Assembly (NCBI RefSeq): GCF_022539505.1
Contig: NC_061510.1
Coordinates: 39,147,047-39,211,046, forward strand
Source of the DNA: Lolium rigidum
Lineage: Eukaryota > Streptophyta > Magnoliopsida > Poales > Poaceae
Length of the DNA: 64,000 nt
Reading direction: 5' to 3'
In this document: one piece after another, positions 10,968 to 22,933 of the stretch
Numbering within the stretch: the first letter of the stretch is position 1
Layout of the letters: every line of letters starts with the position of its first letter
Program-made: the position numbers and the translations under genes
Notes under the pieces: model-generated
The model's input: the letters and a program-made list of their open reading frames with translations, nothing else
Databases searched by the model: none
Told to the model about the DNA's origin: nothing

Positions 10968-12076
10968 GTCAACGGTATCATAACAACGGTACAGAAGTAC
11001 CCATTCCACGTGTTTAATCAACTTGCCACAAGCTGTTCGTCCTCGTATGCACACGGTTCTAAACAAGGTGGCACCGAGGTACCTTTTTCCCCTTTGTAAG
11101 AAGAGTCTTTTGTATTATACATACTCCAATGACAAGACAAACAGACAGATGAATTCCTTTGCACCCTTTAAAATATACTATTTGCGTAGCTTTTTTATCT
11201 AAAGTGCTTCATTGGATATCCATGATGTAAACTTCCACCATGATTGTTTTGCATGGCTTAGGTTGGCGGCCCAATGCTCCCTCTAGCACATATGCATACT
11301 AGAAAGATCTTGCTTCAGCCTCTTATTTCAACACCGATAGGTATCCACAACCAAAAGAAAACATGACATCAACAAATATAGTGCAATGGTGAAAGTGACA
11401 TGACATCAGCAAATATAGTGCAATGGTGAAAGTGTTCCCCATGACAGCATGGTTCTACTAACAACCAACTTATAAAATGTCAAACACATAAATTGCTTAA
11501 TGATAATCACAATGGGTTTTGTTCCCCACATCTTACTTTCCCATGAGCTATGAATCACATAAAAGAATTAAATTATAACTTAAAGGAATGCATAAAACAA
11601 AAAGGGACAGAATCTGTCAACAAAAATAGCAGCAAAAAACATAATTTTATCAACCACCTAGACATGTCAAGATTTTTTGCCAATTTATATACATATAGAG
11701 GATGAAAAGTTGTAACTACATCAAAAATATGAGCGTAATATGAGCTAAAATTTTATTTTGATAATTTGTTTGGTGAACAATGTTCGGCAGAAAACACATT
11801 TACATATATTGCAACAACTTCTATGGATCCAAAATGGGTAAAACTTGGTACTTAATTAAAAATTCAGAAAGTAAAGTAACTAAACAAGACTTAAATACTG
11901 TAAAGTAAAAAATGTTAACTAAATACCAGGGTCCCATGGTGTGATCATACCAATCAAAATAATAATCAAATCAAAACATGGTAGAAAGCAACGCAAAGTA
12001 TAAAAATATGAATGTGCATTTTATAGATGAAGGAATCACAACAAATAAGAGTATAGCCATGCATATTAATAGTAGA
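10968..12076. other. Non-coding internal part of the older LTR element
   Basis: About 1.1 kb of AT-rich DNA without a recognisable coding domain. A 26-base phrase around GACATCA.CAAATATAGTGCAATGG is duplicated at about 11366-11395 and 11401-11430. Confidence 0.4.
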
Positions 12077-12439
12077 TTAATGCAACTTATAATTACTTTT
12101 AACATAAATAGGGCACTCAACACTTCCCCTTTCATAATAGTTGCAATCGCTAGAAGCAAATTTAACAATATAACCATTGGAAGCATGCAACTTAGAAAAT
12201 TTAGACACACAAAGAGGATCACTAAATTCATCATGGAATTCACTAGCATGTTTTAATCTTTCAAAATAATTACTATGATTAGTATCAGGTCTAATATCAT
12301 GTCTGCAATAATGATTTGGAACTAAAGATAATTGCAAACCACATAAGTATTTCTCAACATAACCAAAATTCTCCTCTAAGGTGCAATCTGAAGAATTCAA
12401 AAAACAAAGTAGGACTCCTATGAGTAAGATTATTATCAC
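12077..12439 (-). CDS. Unassigned ORF of the older LTR element
   Basis: About 115 residues with a cysteine- and histidine-containing core (DCTLEENFGYVEKYLCG, PNHYCRHDIRPDTNH, SDPLCVSKFSKLH). It has a coding-like composition compared with the surrounding sequence. I do not recognise a named domain. It follows the larger ORF on the same strand, so it may be a 3' part of the same polyprotein separated by breaks. No function can be assigned. Confidence 0.4.
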   Translation of the reverse strand: MIIILLIGVLLCFLNSSDCTLEENFGYVEKYLCGLQLSLVPNHYCRHDIRPDTNHSNYFERLKHASEFHDEFSDPLCVSKFSKLHASNGYIVKFASSDCNYYERGSVECPIYVKSNYKLH

Positions 12440-12672
12440 AAACAGCTAGAATATCATTTCTATCCTTGCATAAATTAGTAAAAATGTGTGAACATGTAGG
12501 ATTATCAAGCAAATAGGACCATCATCTAAAGCATTAATTTAGTAAAAATGAGTTTTGAGTTTGAGTCTTACTATCATCCTTGAGATGTTCCCATACATCC
12601 CCAAGATTTGGTTGGACAATATCTTCTTTATTCTCTTCTTTACATACTTCCCCTTCCAAGCTTACGTTTTCA

Positions 12673-13282
12673 TCATCTTCTTTTAATTTCATCTATGCAT
12701 GGTGAAGGTGGCGTTTCCCTCTCTTCCTTCTCTAGTTGTTCATCATTTTCCTCTTCTTGGGGTTGCATGGGAATCCCCAAGCTTATTCTTTCATCATCCT
12801 CTTCATGCAAAATATTAGTGCTCTCTTGGGCAGCTTTGACCCTCTTATCATAGTCAACAACATAGATATTTTCACCAAAGTTGGCTATGCAATCATAAAG
12901 TATAGTATTGATCACAATTTTATATTTAGAAGCTACATGGCATGTTTCTTGTTCATCAATGAATGTTTGTAATTCGTGGGCTGCCATAAAACTAACAAAC
13001 TTCTCTACTTCTTCTATCCCTAAATGAGCATAATCATATCTATGTAAGATGCAATAACATATTCTTCATGGGACGGACATTGAAACTCGAAGTATCTAAA
13101 ATTTACTTTAGAGCGACAATTTTCTTCATCATAATAGTCAAGCAACTTATTAGAAATTCTATTTACAAGTCTCAGGAAAGTTGCTAGTTGTTTCCCTTCA
13201 TCAGATTCTTTGTGTTTTATAGCTATCATATAACCCTTATAGTACTTTCCAAAGTGTCCTTTTTATCTAAACTAGTGGCCAT
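12673..13282 (-). pseudogene. Unassigned ORF of the older LTR element, gag position
   Basis: A frame starting MATSLDKKDTLE.. at 13282 continues after a one-base break as KYYKGYMIAIKHKESDEGK.., then ..SHEEYVIAS. After another break it reads DYAHLGIEEVEKFVSFMAAH.. and ends in an acidic tail (HEEDDERISLGIP..EEENDEQLEKEERE). It sits directly downstream of the 5' LTR, where gag is expected. No CCHC knuckle or gag core is visible, so I only call it an element ORF. The breaks are short indels that could be real or sequencing errors. Confidence 0.5.
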
Positions 13283-13328
13283 AACAAGAGTATTTTTGAT
13301 ATTTCCATTTTCTATTTTTTTTGGGTTT

Positions 13329-14100
13329 TGATATATGACAAAAGTAAGTGTAAAACTGAAAGTAAAACTAAAGTAACCACAAAAGTTACATAGATATAAA
13401 TTACATAGATAAATCCATAATCATCGAAGGAACATTATATGGACTTCAACAATGATCATACATACATAGATTGGATCAAGTTACCACCACAAAACCATTG
13501 TCCAGGGGGTGGACTAATCCCCTTTCATCATGGAGAGTGATGAGGAGGCGGTGGTGAAGGAGGGGTGGTGGCTGGAGGCGATTCCGACAGCGGTTCCCCC
13601 TCCAATCTTCCTCCAGCGGCGGCCTGCTGACTCTCTGTTTAGGTGTTTTCGATTTTCGCCTCCGTGTTATGAGATTATGTCAATGGACCTTTATATAGGT
13701 GTTTTTAGGTCAAGACCAGTAGGTAGAGCTGTGGATGGACGGCCGCAGACGCTAGAGGAGGCCAAGAGGTAGGGTGGGGCGGCCAGGGGTGGGGCCCATG
13801 CGACCTAACCTCTTCCGGCCTTCCGTCCTGCATTTGTGAGGTTCCAGGACTCCAGAATATACGTGTTCGCAAAATAATGACCCTCGAGAAAGCCTTTGTC
13901 TATTTGAAGCCGTATACGTTCTTGAAAGTAAAAAATACATAAAACATGGATTTCATGTTCATGTTATGAACAAAATAAGGAGATCCTCGAAAAATCTCCG
14001 AAAACAATATAAACATGGATATAACACTTTATAAGATGCAAATATGTGAGAATATGTGGTAATAAACTACAAAGTTTATGTATGCATTTTACATGTATCA
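13329..14100 (-). repeat. 5' LTR of the older element (left edge approximate)
   Basis: It ends ..CATGTATCA at 14100 and probably begins TGATATATGAC at 13329, giving matching short inverted ends. No typical primer-binding site is seen to its left, so the left edge is uncertain. It contains a minus-strand TATA box (13688-13697). Confidence 0.5.
13688..13697 (-). promoter_or_regulatory. TATA box in the LTR of the older element
   Basis: Reads TATATAAAGG on the minus strand, about 410 bases upstream of the first element ORF at 13282. This fits an LTR promoter. Confidence 0.55.
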
Positions 14101-14790
14101 CCGTCTTATATAGGGCACATTAGACAGACAAAATGGCTCGTAAACCGAAAATAGACATAATTTTTTACAGCGTGCCCAAGAAATTTAATTTTCATGTTGA
14201 AAGTATAAAAAGCATTAATATGCCGTCACAAACAGAATGGATGAGGGACACCAAGGTACGGAATCGATTGGTTCTAGCGGAGGTGGGGATCTAGGTTGGG
14301 CGTGAGCGAGTAGGCGCGAAGGAGAGAAGCGAGCGCGGGGGATTGGATAGAAATCATAGGAATCAATTGACACACCTCGATTCAGTTGACACTGAATCGA
14401 TCGGGTGACCATCTAGCCCGTTTGATGAATTTTTGATGTAGTACTAGTGTTGCTTGATTCGATTGGTAACCATCTAGGTGCTTGTTTACACAGCTCTATT
14501 CGAATGTACTAGTGTAGCACGATTCAATCGAATTGGTAATAAAAAAGATCTAGATTCGTATCTTATTATTAATATGTGTGGGATGATTCTGCCAAGATTG
14601 GTGGATTAATACAATTCAAAGGAGAGGTACCCTGGAGAAGGCTTCGGGTAAACACTTCCCACCATTTGAGGAATTGAGAGGTCTGGAATGAGCATATATA
14701 ATGCTTGAATCTTCCGTAATCAGTTCGTCTCGCCTCCTATTGTTTTTGCTAGGATTAAAGAGGAGGGAGCCACTCCCTCTATTCTGGTTT
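14101..14790. other. Low-copy spacer, no gene seen
   Basis: Contains two related phrases around GGTAACCATCTAG / GGTGACCATCTAG with GTACTAGTGT (14404-14530), perhaps remnants of a small repeat. No coding or RNA gene signal. Confidence 0.4.
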
Positions 14791-14794
14791 ACTT

Positions 14795-15006
14795 CCTCCA
14801 TACTGTTTTAGTAGGGTATTACATACTTTAAGGTAAAACTTTGACTAATAACTTTTATCCAATGATACCATTGGATATTACCAAAAATTATACCATTGAA
14901 AACATCTTTAAAATATGAATCCAGTGATATATTTTCTATGATTTATATCTAATATTTTGTTGGTTAAGTTACTAGTTAAAGTTTTACCTCAAAATGCATA
15001 ATACTC
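14795..15006. mobile_element. Stowaway-like MITE
   Basis: Inverted ends are visible: TTTAAGGTAAAACTTTGACTA near the left and TAGTTAAAGTTTTACCTCAAA near the right, about 180 bp apart, with an AT-rich centre and no ORF. Exact edges are not certain. Confidence 0.6.
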
Positions 15007-15009
15007 TAA

Positions 15010-15285
15010 GACTGGTTATAGTAGGGAGTAATTTAGACTAGTCACATACATATGTTACTAGTTTATGTTACTACCTCCATAGTGGGTAGTACTAATTTAT
15101 ATTTGATTTCATACACTCTGTCATTTATTATGTTGTAGACTTATCTTATCTTGGACATGCGATGTTATGATAGCATAACTAGTTACCACCTCACTCTGTT
15201 TATTTATTTATTTTCATGTCATGTCACCAAAATTATCTTGAAGTGGGTGATATTACTAATTGTGTTACTCCTAGTATGAGTAGTC
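15010..15285. mobile_element. Tourist-type MITE, 276 bp
   Basis: Flanked by TAA on both sides (15007-15009, 15286-15288). The ends GACTGGTTATAGTAGGGAGT and ACTCCTAGTATGAGTAGTC are inverted copies. A second copy in the opposite orientation lies at 35370-35660. Confidence 0.82.
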
Positions 15286-15289
15286 TAAT

Positions 15290-17380
15290 ATACCGGTATG
15301 GAGATAGTAGTCTACATGTACTAGAAAAAATGGGACACATTAAAGAGAGAGCAATATCGCTTTGTTTTTGTGTTTGCATTGGCTAAAAGCTAGAATATAG
15401 AACAAAATTTTAATCTAGAATGTAGAATGTAGAACAAATCACAACAGAGAGAGTACTTAGGTTATCACCGGGGTTATCAACAAACCGACAAAGTATTTGC
15501 CATTGTTGAAAAATACATATTGCCACTCTAAGATCCCTACGAGGCAATTTCTTTTGTACGTTGGTCAGCTCTTATCTTCAATGGCGTTGCATCATTCGAA
15601 TCCACAAGCGCAAAATACGGAAGCAAAAGAATACACACAACACTGGATGCTGACTTTGTTAACCAGGAGGCAAGTTTTGCATAGTGATCAGCTGATTCTC
15701 ATCTGGTTTCTCAAAGTCAGACATTTCCTAACCGAAAACGAGGAAATTCTGAACCTGTCAGACCCCTTCCCTCTTAAATACTTCCTCATTCAAATCCAGA
15801 GGTTTGACCATGTAATCTAGCAGGGATCACAAGTATACAAATTGGGGCCCAGTCTTACCCACTAACCGCTCAAAAAAAAAAAAGTTAGCAGCTGTCCACT
15901 AGTTACATGCAGAAACAGCTCCTAAGGCCAATTAGAGATTCCAAATCCTAGCTTTTGACACATTAGTTCCACCATTGTAGAGAGCATTGCTATAACCAAA
16001 TATTAGTGTGGGACCAAGTAGGTGCTTTCCCTCTCTCTTTGGTGTGGCTATAGGAGAGAACGTTGATTCTTTTGGCAATCCACACATTGTGGTAAACCTA
16101 ACCATTTGCCACCAAAGCTATTTATTACATGGCAATATTTAGGCTTTGGCAACACTGTGCATGCTCTAAAGTCCAACTGTAGAGCAGAAATTTATTTTTG
16201 ATTCCATGTCTATATGTTTTCTTTACCCAATTTTTTAAAATCACATAAAAATTCAGAAAACAATTCCACCCATATATCTCCACATTCTTTGTTCGCAAGT
16301 AAGGTTTCATGTAAAAAGTGGCCTCAGCAAAAAAAAGTCCGGCGAAAAACTTATTTGAGCATAGAATATTGTCTTTTTTATCCATGTCACATGAAAAGCC
16401 GGGCTTTCTTAAATCAGTTTTGCGAGCACATATGATGTGGAAATGTTGTGCAACATTTTATTTTAGAAGATATGGACATTTTGATTTAAAATATTTTGAT
16501 ATTTTCAAATATGTATAAATTGTATTTCAAATAAATGGAGCAATGCGCCAAAAAGCCACTCCCACAGTGTGGAACTGTGGAGGCCCTAGCTCACACTTCT
16601 AGGTAGTGTATAACAGTTGACTTGTTGCAAAGCAAAGGAGTTTTTTTTCTTTCCGTAGATTCCAATCAACCACACAAGCCAACAAAGAGCTCTAACCATC
16701 AACTAGTAATTAACCTGATATTACCTACCTGTTACGCTGCTAAATTCCCTAGCCCTCACCCCTACTACGACTAACTGCTACCTGCCGGTGGAGACCACAG
16801 AATGCTACCACTAGCAGCAATTTCCAGCATTTCTTGGCGGGTATCGGTTCTTCTTCTTCTTCAGCAGCAGCGCGTCAAGCGGCTCAATCCAAGGGCAGCA
16901 TCACGAGGTGTGGCGGGGCGTTGCTTATCGATCCAATGACCCTCGGTAATCACGCATGTGATCCATGGCAGCCGAGTCTCGTGAGCTCACATGCTGGGTT
17001 TGATTTTGATCGACAGGTTATGGTTAATTAGTCGTAGCCAAATGATTAAGACCTGCACGGATCCGTGGAAGCTGCTTCTACTGCACAGTGGCCGGCCGGC
17101 TGGCGTTTGCCAGAAAGAAAGTGAAATTGGAAGGGTCGGCGGCGAGATCAGAAGAATCTTTTTTCTGTCGAAAACGTAGGGGGTGGGCTGAGCAGAGACT
17201 TTCTTCCCCGGCCTTCGTTTCATTTCTTTGGAGGGGTGAAGAATCAGGAGCCGTCGTGGCGTCGTGAGTCGCATTAATGGCGCACGGCGCGACGCAGGGG
17301 CATCGCCCGATCGTCATCTCCGCACGTGACAACTCGCCGGGGTTCCCGCGCACCGATCTCGTGGCCTCAATCACCGCACT
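15290..17380. other. Spacer and upstream region of the first expansin
   Basis: No gene is supported. 16200-16520 is an AT-rich palindrome-prone sequence related to 26850-27190 (shared segments around CATGTCACATG and GCGAGCACA), probably a decayed non-autonomous DNA transposon. 17040-17380 is GC-rich proximal promoter sequence. Confidence 0.45.
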
Positions 17381-17382
17381 TG

Positions 17383-17392
17383 CTATTTAAAC
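17383..17392 (+). promoter_or_regulatory. TATA box of the first expansin
   Basis: CTATTTAAAC, 95 bases before the start codon in a GC-rich context. This places transcription start near 17415. Confidence 0.75.
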
Positions 17393-17486
17393 ACCGCCGC
17401 TCCGGTTGCTTTCCACCTCCTCTCTTCACTCCCATTCGCCGATCGATCTCGCCTATCAGCTGCACTTGGAGAAGCCACTTGGAGAA

Positions 17487-18358
17487 ATGGCGCGCAGCAG
17501 AGCCTTGTTGCACCTGGCGGCCTTCGCCGCCGCGGCGTGCCTCCTCGCCACGGCGACCGCCGACTGGGTCACCGGCTCGGCCACATTCTACGGCGGGAGC
17601 GACGCCTCCGGCACCATGGGTACGCAAACAGCAACTCATCTCCGCTCGTCTCTTCAGCATGTACACTAGCTAGTTTGCACTCCATGCACTGCAAATGCCT
17701 GACGTTTTTATGTGATGTAACCAATGCAGGCGGCGCGTGCGGGTACGGCAACCTGTACTCGACGGGGTACGGGACGAACACGGCGGCGCTGAGCCCGGCG
17801 CTCTTCAACGACGGTGCGGCGTGCGGGGAGTGCTACCAGGTGACGTGCGACCAGTCGAGCTCGTCGTCGTGCAAGCAGGGGGTGATCGTGACCGTCACCG
17901 CCACCAACCTCTGCCCGGCGGACTACTCCAAGCCCAACAACAACGGCGGCTGGTGCAACCCGCCGCGGAGGCACATGGACATGGCGCAGCCGGCGTGGGA
18001 GAAGATCGGGGTCTACCGCGCGGGCATCATCCCCATGAAGTACCAGCGGGTGCCCTGCTCCAGGTCGGGCGGCGTGCGGTTCACCATCAACGGCAACAGC
18101 TACTTTGAGCTGGTGCTGATCACGAACGTGGGAGGAGCGGGATCGATCTCGTCGGTGCAGATCAAGGGGTCCAAAACCGGATGGATGGCCATGGCCAGGA
18201 ACTGGGGCGCAAACTGGCAGTCGGGGAGCTACCTCAACGGCCAGGCCATCTCCTTCACCGTCACCCTCACCAATGGCCAGAAGCTCACCTTCCAGGACTG
18301 CGCGCCCTCCAACTGGGGCTTCGGACAGACATTCACCACCGGCGCGCAGTTCTACTAG
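17487..18358 (+). CDS. Alpha-expansin (EXPA family), copy 1
   Basis: Expansins loosen plant cell walls without hydrolysis by disturbing cellulose-xyloglucan contacts at acid pH. Two exons, 17487-17619 and 17730-18358, with a GT-AG intron give 253 residues, a normal length. Residues 1-25 form a signal peptide ([19 protein letters not shown]). Domain 1 (family-45-like fold) shows [20 protein letters not shown], paired cysteines ([19 protein letters not shown]) and the alpha-type insertion GGWCNPP. Domain 2 (CBM63-like) shows [18 protein letters not shown] and WGANWQ, and the protein ends [15 protein letters not shown]. The usual HFD motif is HMD (126-128), with the Asp kept. Unlike copies 2 and 3 it lacks the second intron at the LYQR/K junction. 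No frame defect is seen, so it is probably functional. Confidence 0.97.
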
Positions 18359-20340
18359 CGACGACCGCCGCCGGCGCACGTTGTTGGCCGGCCAGCGTCG
18401 GATCGCCTCTACTATTTCAGTCTTCTCTTTCATTTCACAATTGGGATAGCTTCATTCTGATGCATGGTAGGACTAGGGATTGGCTAGGTGCCGTAGTAGG
18501 GTGGTTTGCATGGCTGAGGTGGGTGCTTGGACGGGTTCGCCTCGCCCGCCCGGCCGGACTGATCTATTGCCCGCCGTGCCTGCCGCCTTGCGATGTTCCA
18601 CCATCGATCCGATCTAATGCTGCATGCGAGCAAGTGTACTGCATGTTGACCGAATCACCATCTTATTAATAGAATGAGCTCTAGTAGAATGAAATTGGCT
18701 ATGCATATGGCTCTGTCCTGAGCACATTTGTGGACTTTGACTGCCCTGAAATCGATGCAATGCTTTGAGTAGAAATTAAGTAGTAGTACTGGGTAGTGGA
18801 GTATATGTGTGTTTTTGACTGTGTGTACCGGGTAATTTGACAATGCAGCCATGTGGAACACACGAATAGTTTAGGTAATGCAGCCATGTGCCAATGTAAA
18901 GTTCCATCGATCCAAGATAGAAGAGTGAAGATCGGCAGGCGAAAATAAAGGTTGATAAGCGATTACGCATTCGGAGTGCCAAGTGCCAACACTACATGCA
19001 TGCCTTGATGGAGTGTACAACCCCATTCAAAATTAAGTGACTCAACTTTATCTAGTAGATACGAATGCGTCTAGATACATCAATATCTTGATAAATTCGA
19101 GTCACTTATTTCATTTCAGAACGGAGGGAGTAGCAACCAAGAGAATCTTGCACGCATATTAGAGGAGAGGCCAGTTGAGATTTGATGATAACCTACTAAT
19201 TCAGATAGGCCCCATGCCATCCCATCTCACTAAAACCTTCCCCGGCCAATGCAATATCCCAGACACACATGCAACATCGTATGACATTTTGTTCCCTTTG
19301 TTATATCGGAAACATGCAAACACACTACTCTATGTTAAACACACCCCGTTACTCCATTAGCTGTGAAAGAACCAAATTAGCTGCAACATATATGCAAACC
19401 AAACTACATAACACTACAACAAAACCTTGTAGTCTTAATGCAATCTTTGCAACACATGCATCTAGTCGCAACACCGCCACCTAATCCGTGTGGTGAAAAT
19501 GATAAAGTGTGATGCCTCATTAAATAATTGCCTACAACACACAACAATGTGTCACCCTTTGATAATGAATTCAACCAACAAACAAATTCGATGGATATAT
19601 TGATTTCCATTGGGAAATGACGCTTTTTAAATTCTTATTAATACAAGAATTAAGGTGGAAGGGTCTCCAAATCTTTTTGGTGGTTCAAAAGCTCAAAACC
19701 TACAAAAGTAGCCAAGCTCTAATACTTTCTTCTCGTATTAATTCTAACCCTAGGCATCTTTATGGATGCTAATTATTGAAGGTTAAGGTATGCTCATGTA
19801 TCGGTTCTTTGCAGGGTGGGCCTCGTAGCGGGGAAGAAGCCCCCCACCCCCCCCCCCCAAAACAAAAATTACTTTGATATGGATTTTTTGTTTAAAAGCA
19901 CCCAACAAGTAATCACCTTCGATATGTATCCATCTTTTTTTTGTTACTTTAGGTGCTTTGTTGCATTTTCTCGGCGTTGAGCACTAATCGTGCAAGGCAA
20001 GATGGCCGCAATGTCTCATATCTAAAAGTACATAGGATTGAGATATGGTAGTAATATAACAATTTGTCCTCGAATACCCTCCGAGTCCATCGTGATCCCA
20101 ACCGCATACTATGCTTGGTTTATCGAAATTTCAAAAATGTACCAAAACATCTGTAAAATTCTTTTGACTTCACCAAAAGGTACACCATAGGGGGGGAAAA
20201 TCCATGCACGTATATATGCACGTTCTACGTACGTTGGAGATGTAGGTTGTTTTCTCGTTCTCGTTCATGGTACGGTCATCATCTTTGCTCCCTGAAAAAT
20301 CCAGCGAGATCAAACTCGTTTCTTAACAGTCCAAACGATT
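18359..20340. other. 3' region of expansin 1 and spacer
   Basis: The 3' untranslated region of expansin 1 probably runs to about 18680. Beyond it lie a Stowaway MITE (19018-19130), AT-rich spacer and a C-rich run at 19841-19858. No further gene is supported. Confidence 0.5.
19018..19130. mobile_element. Stowaway MITE
   Basis: Flanked by TA (19016-19017, 19131-19132). It ends in GAACGGAGGGAG, the Stowaway terminus, and both ends carry AAGTGACTC in inverted orientation. It is 113 bp with no ORF. Confidence 0.85.
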
Positions 20341-20400
20341 AGTTGGGCCCTGCAAGAAACCAGCCCATCGGATTCCAGTTACCTATTCCCGGCCCATCAG
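20341..20400 (+). promoter_or_regulatory. Site-II-like motifs upstream of the mTERF gene
   Basis: TGGGCC at 20344-20349, GCCCAT at 20363-20368 and GGCCCAT at 20391-20397 lie within 60 bases. Such TGGGCC/T elements are common in promoters of nuclear genes for organelle proteins, which fits the downstream gene. No TATA box is evident. Confidence 0.5.
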
Positions 20401-20601
20401 GGTACAATAAACTGTCCTTTGTTATATCGAAACGTTCCACCACGACACGAGCCGCTGAAAAACCAAAGAAAAAAGAGAGCAGACAATGGTTTCAAAAAAA
20501 AAAAAAAGAGAGCAGACAACACGGAGTTGCAGAGCCCACCGGAAATCTCTCTAGGGCCGCCGCCGCCACACCATTGCCGTCGCCGTCGCCGGCGCTGCGC
20601 C

Positions 20602-21756
20602 ATGCTCCGCCTGCGGAGCTGCATCGCTTCCCATATTCTCTCTCCTCCCTCCACCTCTCCAATTTTTCATCTCCGCCGCCTCCTCTCCGCCACCGCGCCG
20701 CCCATTCCCTCGAATCCCGGATTCGCCGTCGAGGACTACCTCGTCGACACCTGCGGCCTCACCCGACCTCAAGCCCTCAAGGCCTCGAGGAGGATCCCCC
20801 AACTCAAATCCTCCTCCAACCCCGACGCCGTGCTCTCCTTCCTCGGCGGCCTCGGCCTCACCGGCGCCGAGGTCGCCGCCACCGTCGCCAAGGATCCGAA
20901 GCTACTCTGCTCCGACGTGGAGAAAACGCTGGCCCCTAAAGTCGTCGGGCTAACCGGCCTTGGCTTGTCGCGTTCTGAGATCGCACGCCTCGTCACACTC
21001 GCCGGCACTCATTTTCGCTGCGCTCCCATCGCCTCCAGGCTGCAGTACTACCTGCCCTTCTTCGGCTCCTTCGAGAACTTCCTCCGGCCGGTCAAGCGCA
21101 GCTCCTATCTCCTCGGCTTCGACCTAGAGAGAACAGTCAAGCCCAACGTCGCCTTCCTACAGGAATGCGGGCTAGGTGACTGCGATATTGTCAAGCTGTG
21201 TGCGGTCGTGCCCAGGATGCTCACTGCCAATCCCAAGCGCGTCCGGGAAATTGTGGCGTGTGCCCAAGGTATAGGGGTGCCCTGTGGCTCTGGGATGTTC
21301 AAGGAAGCATTGCAGGCTGTCTCACTCCTTAACGAGGAGAAGATCACCACCAAACTGGAGTTCTTGAAGAGGATGTTCGGGTGGTCTGATGCCGAACTGA
21401 GCCATGCTGTATCTAAGGCTCCAATTTTACTGAGGAGGCCAGAGGAAGCGCTCCGGCGCAGGTCCGAGTTTCTCATCTCTGAGGTCGGGTTGAAACCGGC
21501 CTACATTGCTCATCGCCCGGTAATTATCTCTTATAGCATGGAGGGCCGGCTCAGACCCCGGTACTATGTTCTCAGGTTTCTTAAGGCAAATGGATTGCTA
21601 GATCAGAACCAGGACTACTATAATGCAATCGTACTGAGCGAGATGGCATTCGTGGAGAAGTTCATATGCCCTCACAAGGAATCTGCACCAGACCTTGCCG
21701 AAGACTATGCAACCATTTGCAAAGGGGAACTGCCAACTAATTTCAGGTCTACATGA
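20602..21756 (+). CDS. mTERF-family protein, organelle-targeted
   Basis: mTERF proteins are nucleic-acid-binding helical-repeat proteins that control transcription, RNA maturation or translation in chloroplasts or mitochondria. A single exon gives 384 residues from ATG 20602. The frame is open upstream to 20419, but that part is low-complexity and the 20602 start gives a proper N-terminus (MLRLRSCIASHILSPPSTS..), rich in R and S and poor in acids, like a transit peptide. From about residue 45 (FAVEDYLVDTCGLTRPQALK) helical mTERF repeats follow, with the recurring pattern of P, L and G: FLGGLGLTGAEVAATVAKDP, LGLSRSEIARLVTLA, FGWSDAELSHAVSKAPILL. This matches typical plant mTERF length and architecture. 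Target organelle and RNA or DNA site are unknown. No disruption is seen. Confidence 0.95.
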   Translation: MLRLRSCIASHILSPPSTSPIFHLRRLLSATAPPIPSNPGFAVEDYLVDTCGLTRPQALKASRRIPQLKSSSNPDAVLSFLGGLGLTGAEVAATVAKDPKLLCSDVEKTLAPKVVGLTGLGLSRSEIARLVTLAGTHFRCAPIASRLQYYLPFFGSFENFLRPVKRSSYLLGFDLERTVKPNVAFLQECGLGDCDIVKLCAVVPRMLTANPKRVREIVACAQGIGVPCGSGMFKEALQAVSLLNEEKITTKLEFLKRMFGWSDAELSHAVSKAPILLRRPEEALRRRSEFLISEVGLKPAYIAHRPVIISYSMEGRLRPRYYVLRFLKANGLLDQNQDYYNAIVLSEMAFVEKFICPHKESAPDLAEDYATICKGELPTNFRST

Positions 21757-22919
21757 ACTGAGAATGTGCTATGAAGATTGGTAACTGCGTATGGCGTAGC
21801 AAACTTTTCACTCTGCGTAGTAAGCTGGTAACTCCTGTTTTGGTGGTCTTTACTCTTGTTTCGGTGGTCTTTGTGTAACTGGATGTTGCTTATTTTCTAT
21901 AGATGGTCTGTTACACACCAGTTTGGAAATATACTTGTGGTTCTACCCACACCGTTGAAGATAATTGAAATTAGATGTGTGGCTGGACCACCTGCCTGAT
22001 GAAATCATATGCGTCTTTCTACTAAAAGTAGCAGTGTGATCTGCTTTCATGGCAAAGTTTACGTAGCATGTTGCACTTTCATTTCATCGTCTTTTCGGTT
22101 CCATCATATGTCATTTAGTACCAAGTTTGCAGTTCAATGGTAAGTATTTAGATTTTTCTTACAAATAATATACCAGTTAGTTCCAAGTTTGCCGTTCAAC
22201 GTTCAAAATTTTGATTACCTAGAAATATACTTCTGCTGGGCGTCCGTTTGTTGTTTGCCTTTTAATTTCTTTCCCCTTATTCTTCTAAGGATTTATCATC
22301 TTTGTTCCAAAATACCACAGTTGACCTAACTTAAAGTTGGTATATATTCAAAGTTGAAAAAGTAACGTACTTCAGAAGAAAGCATGATCAACAAATGAGT
22401 TATCATTTACATTTGCTATTAACCGTCAGAACAAACCAGTGGTGGTGCCATGAATAACAAGAAAATCCGATGAAGGTTCAACTTAAATTTGTTGAGGGTG
22501 CCGGAAGTAGGGACATCTGAAGAAGAATTGGACATGAGGATTGTCCACTATTCAGTGATTGCATATGTGAAATGTTATTCACAAAACCACATATACATGT
22601 TTTGCCAGCAAACCTAGCCAATGTGAAATTGTAGATTGAAGAATCAATTTCGCAAAGCCTCAAAATTCAGCCCAATCTGGTTGCTTTGAGCTGAGCTATA
22701 GTAAGTCGTTAGACACTGACATAAAGAGTGTCATATTGCTGGGTCTAGTGGTGTAATTATATGTTCGGATTTTAATGATGCAGCAGAAGTAACGGCACAC
22801 TCTACTGTTACCATGCCATTGTATCTCTCTCTCAAGATCCTGACCGTGTGGATCTGAAGAAAAAGAAGAGAAAACTACAGAAGTTACTTGTTTTTATGAT
22901 AAATGCAAATCGCAATTGC
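21757..22919. other. 3' region of the mTERF gene and spacer
   Basis: AT-rich, with a short repeat TTTTGGTGGTCTTTACTCTTG / TTTCGGTGGTCTTTGTG near 21838-21873. No other gene is seen. Confidence 0.5.
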
Positions 22920-22933
22920 AACTGATGATGAAC

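Larger units (their letters stand above)
1..14100 (-). mobile_element. Older LTR retrotransposon, probably non-autonomous, interrupted by a younger element
   Basis: The first 102 bases match the end of the sequence at about 13990-14100, by eye roughly 85% identical, and both copies end in ..ATCA. To the right of the left copy lies a purine tract on the minus strand (103-117), as expected between internal DNA and a 3' LTR. The element therefore reads right to left, with its 5' LTR at about 13329-14100 and its 3' LTR running off the window. Its internal part is split into 103-482 and 10968-13328 by the 488-10962 insertion. I see no reverse transcriptase or integrase, only two conserved but unassigned minus-strand ORFs, so it looks non-autonomous. 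LTR divergence suggests an old insertion. The two LTR pieces could also come from different copies of one family. Confidence 0.6.

Noticed and set aside
17708..18433. Long minus-strand frame of 241 codons opposite expansin 1 (and similar ones opposite copies 2 and 3)
   Set aside because: Arg/Pro/Val-rich shadow caused by high GC at third codon positions of the real gene. No domain.
20419..20601. Longer start for the mTERF protein at 20419
   Set aside because: The extra 61 residues come from an A-rich and GCC-rich leader with no transit-peptide character. The ATG at 20602 gives a normal mTERF N-terminus.
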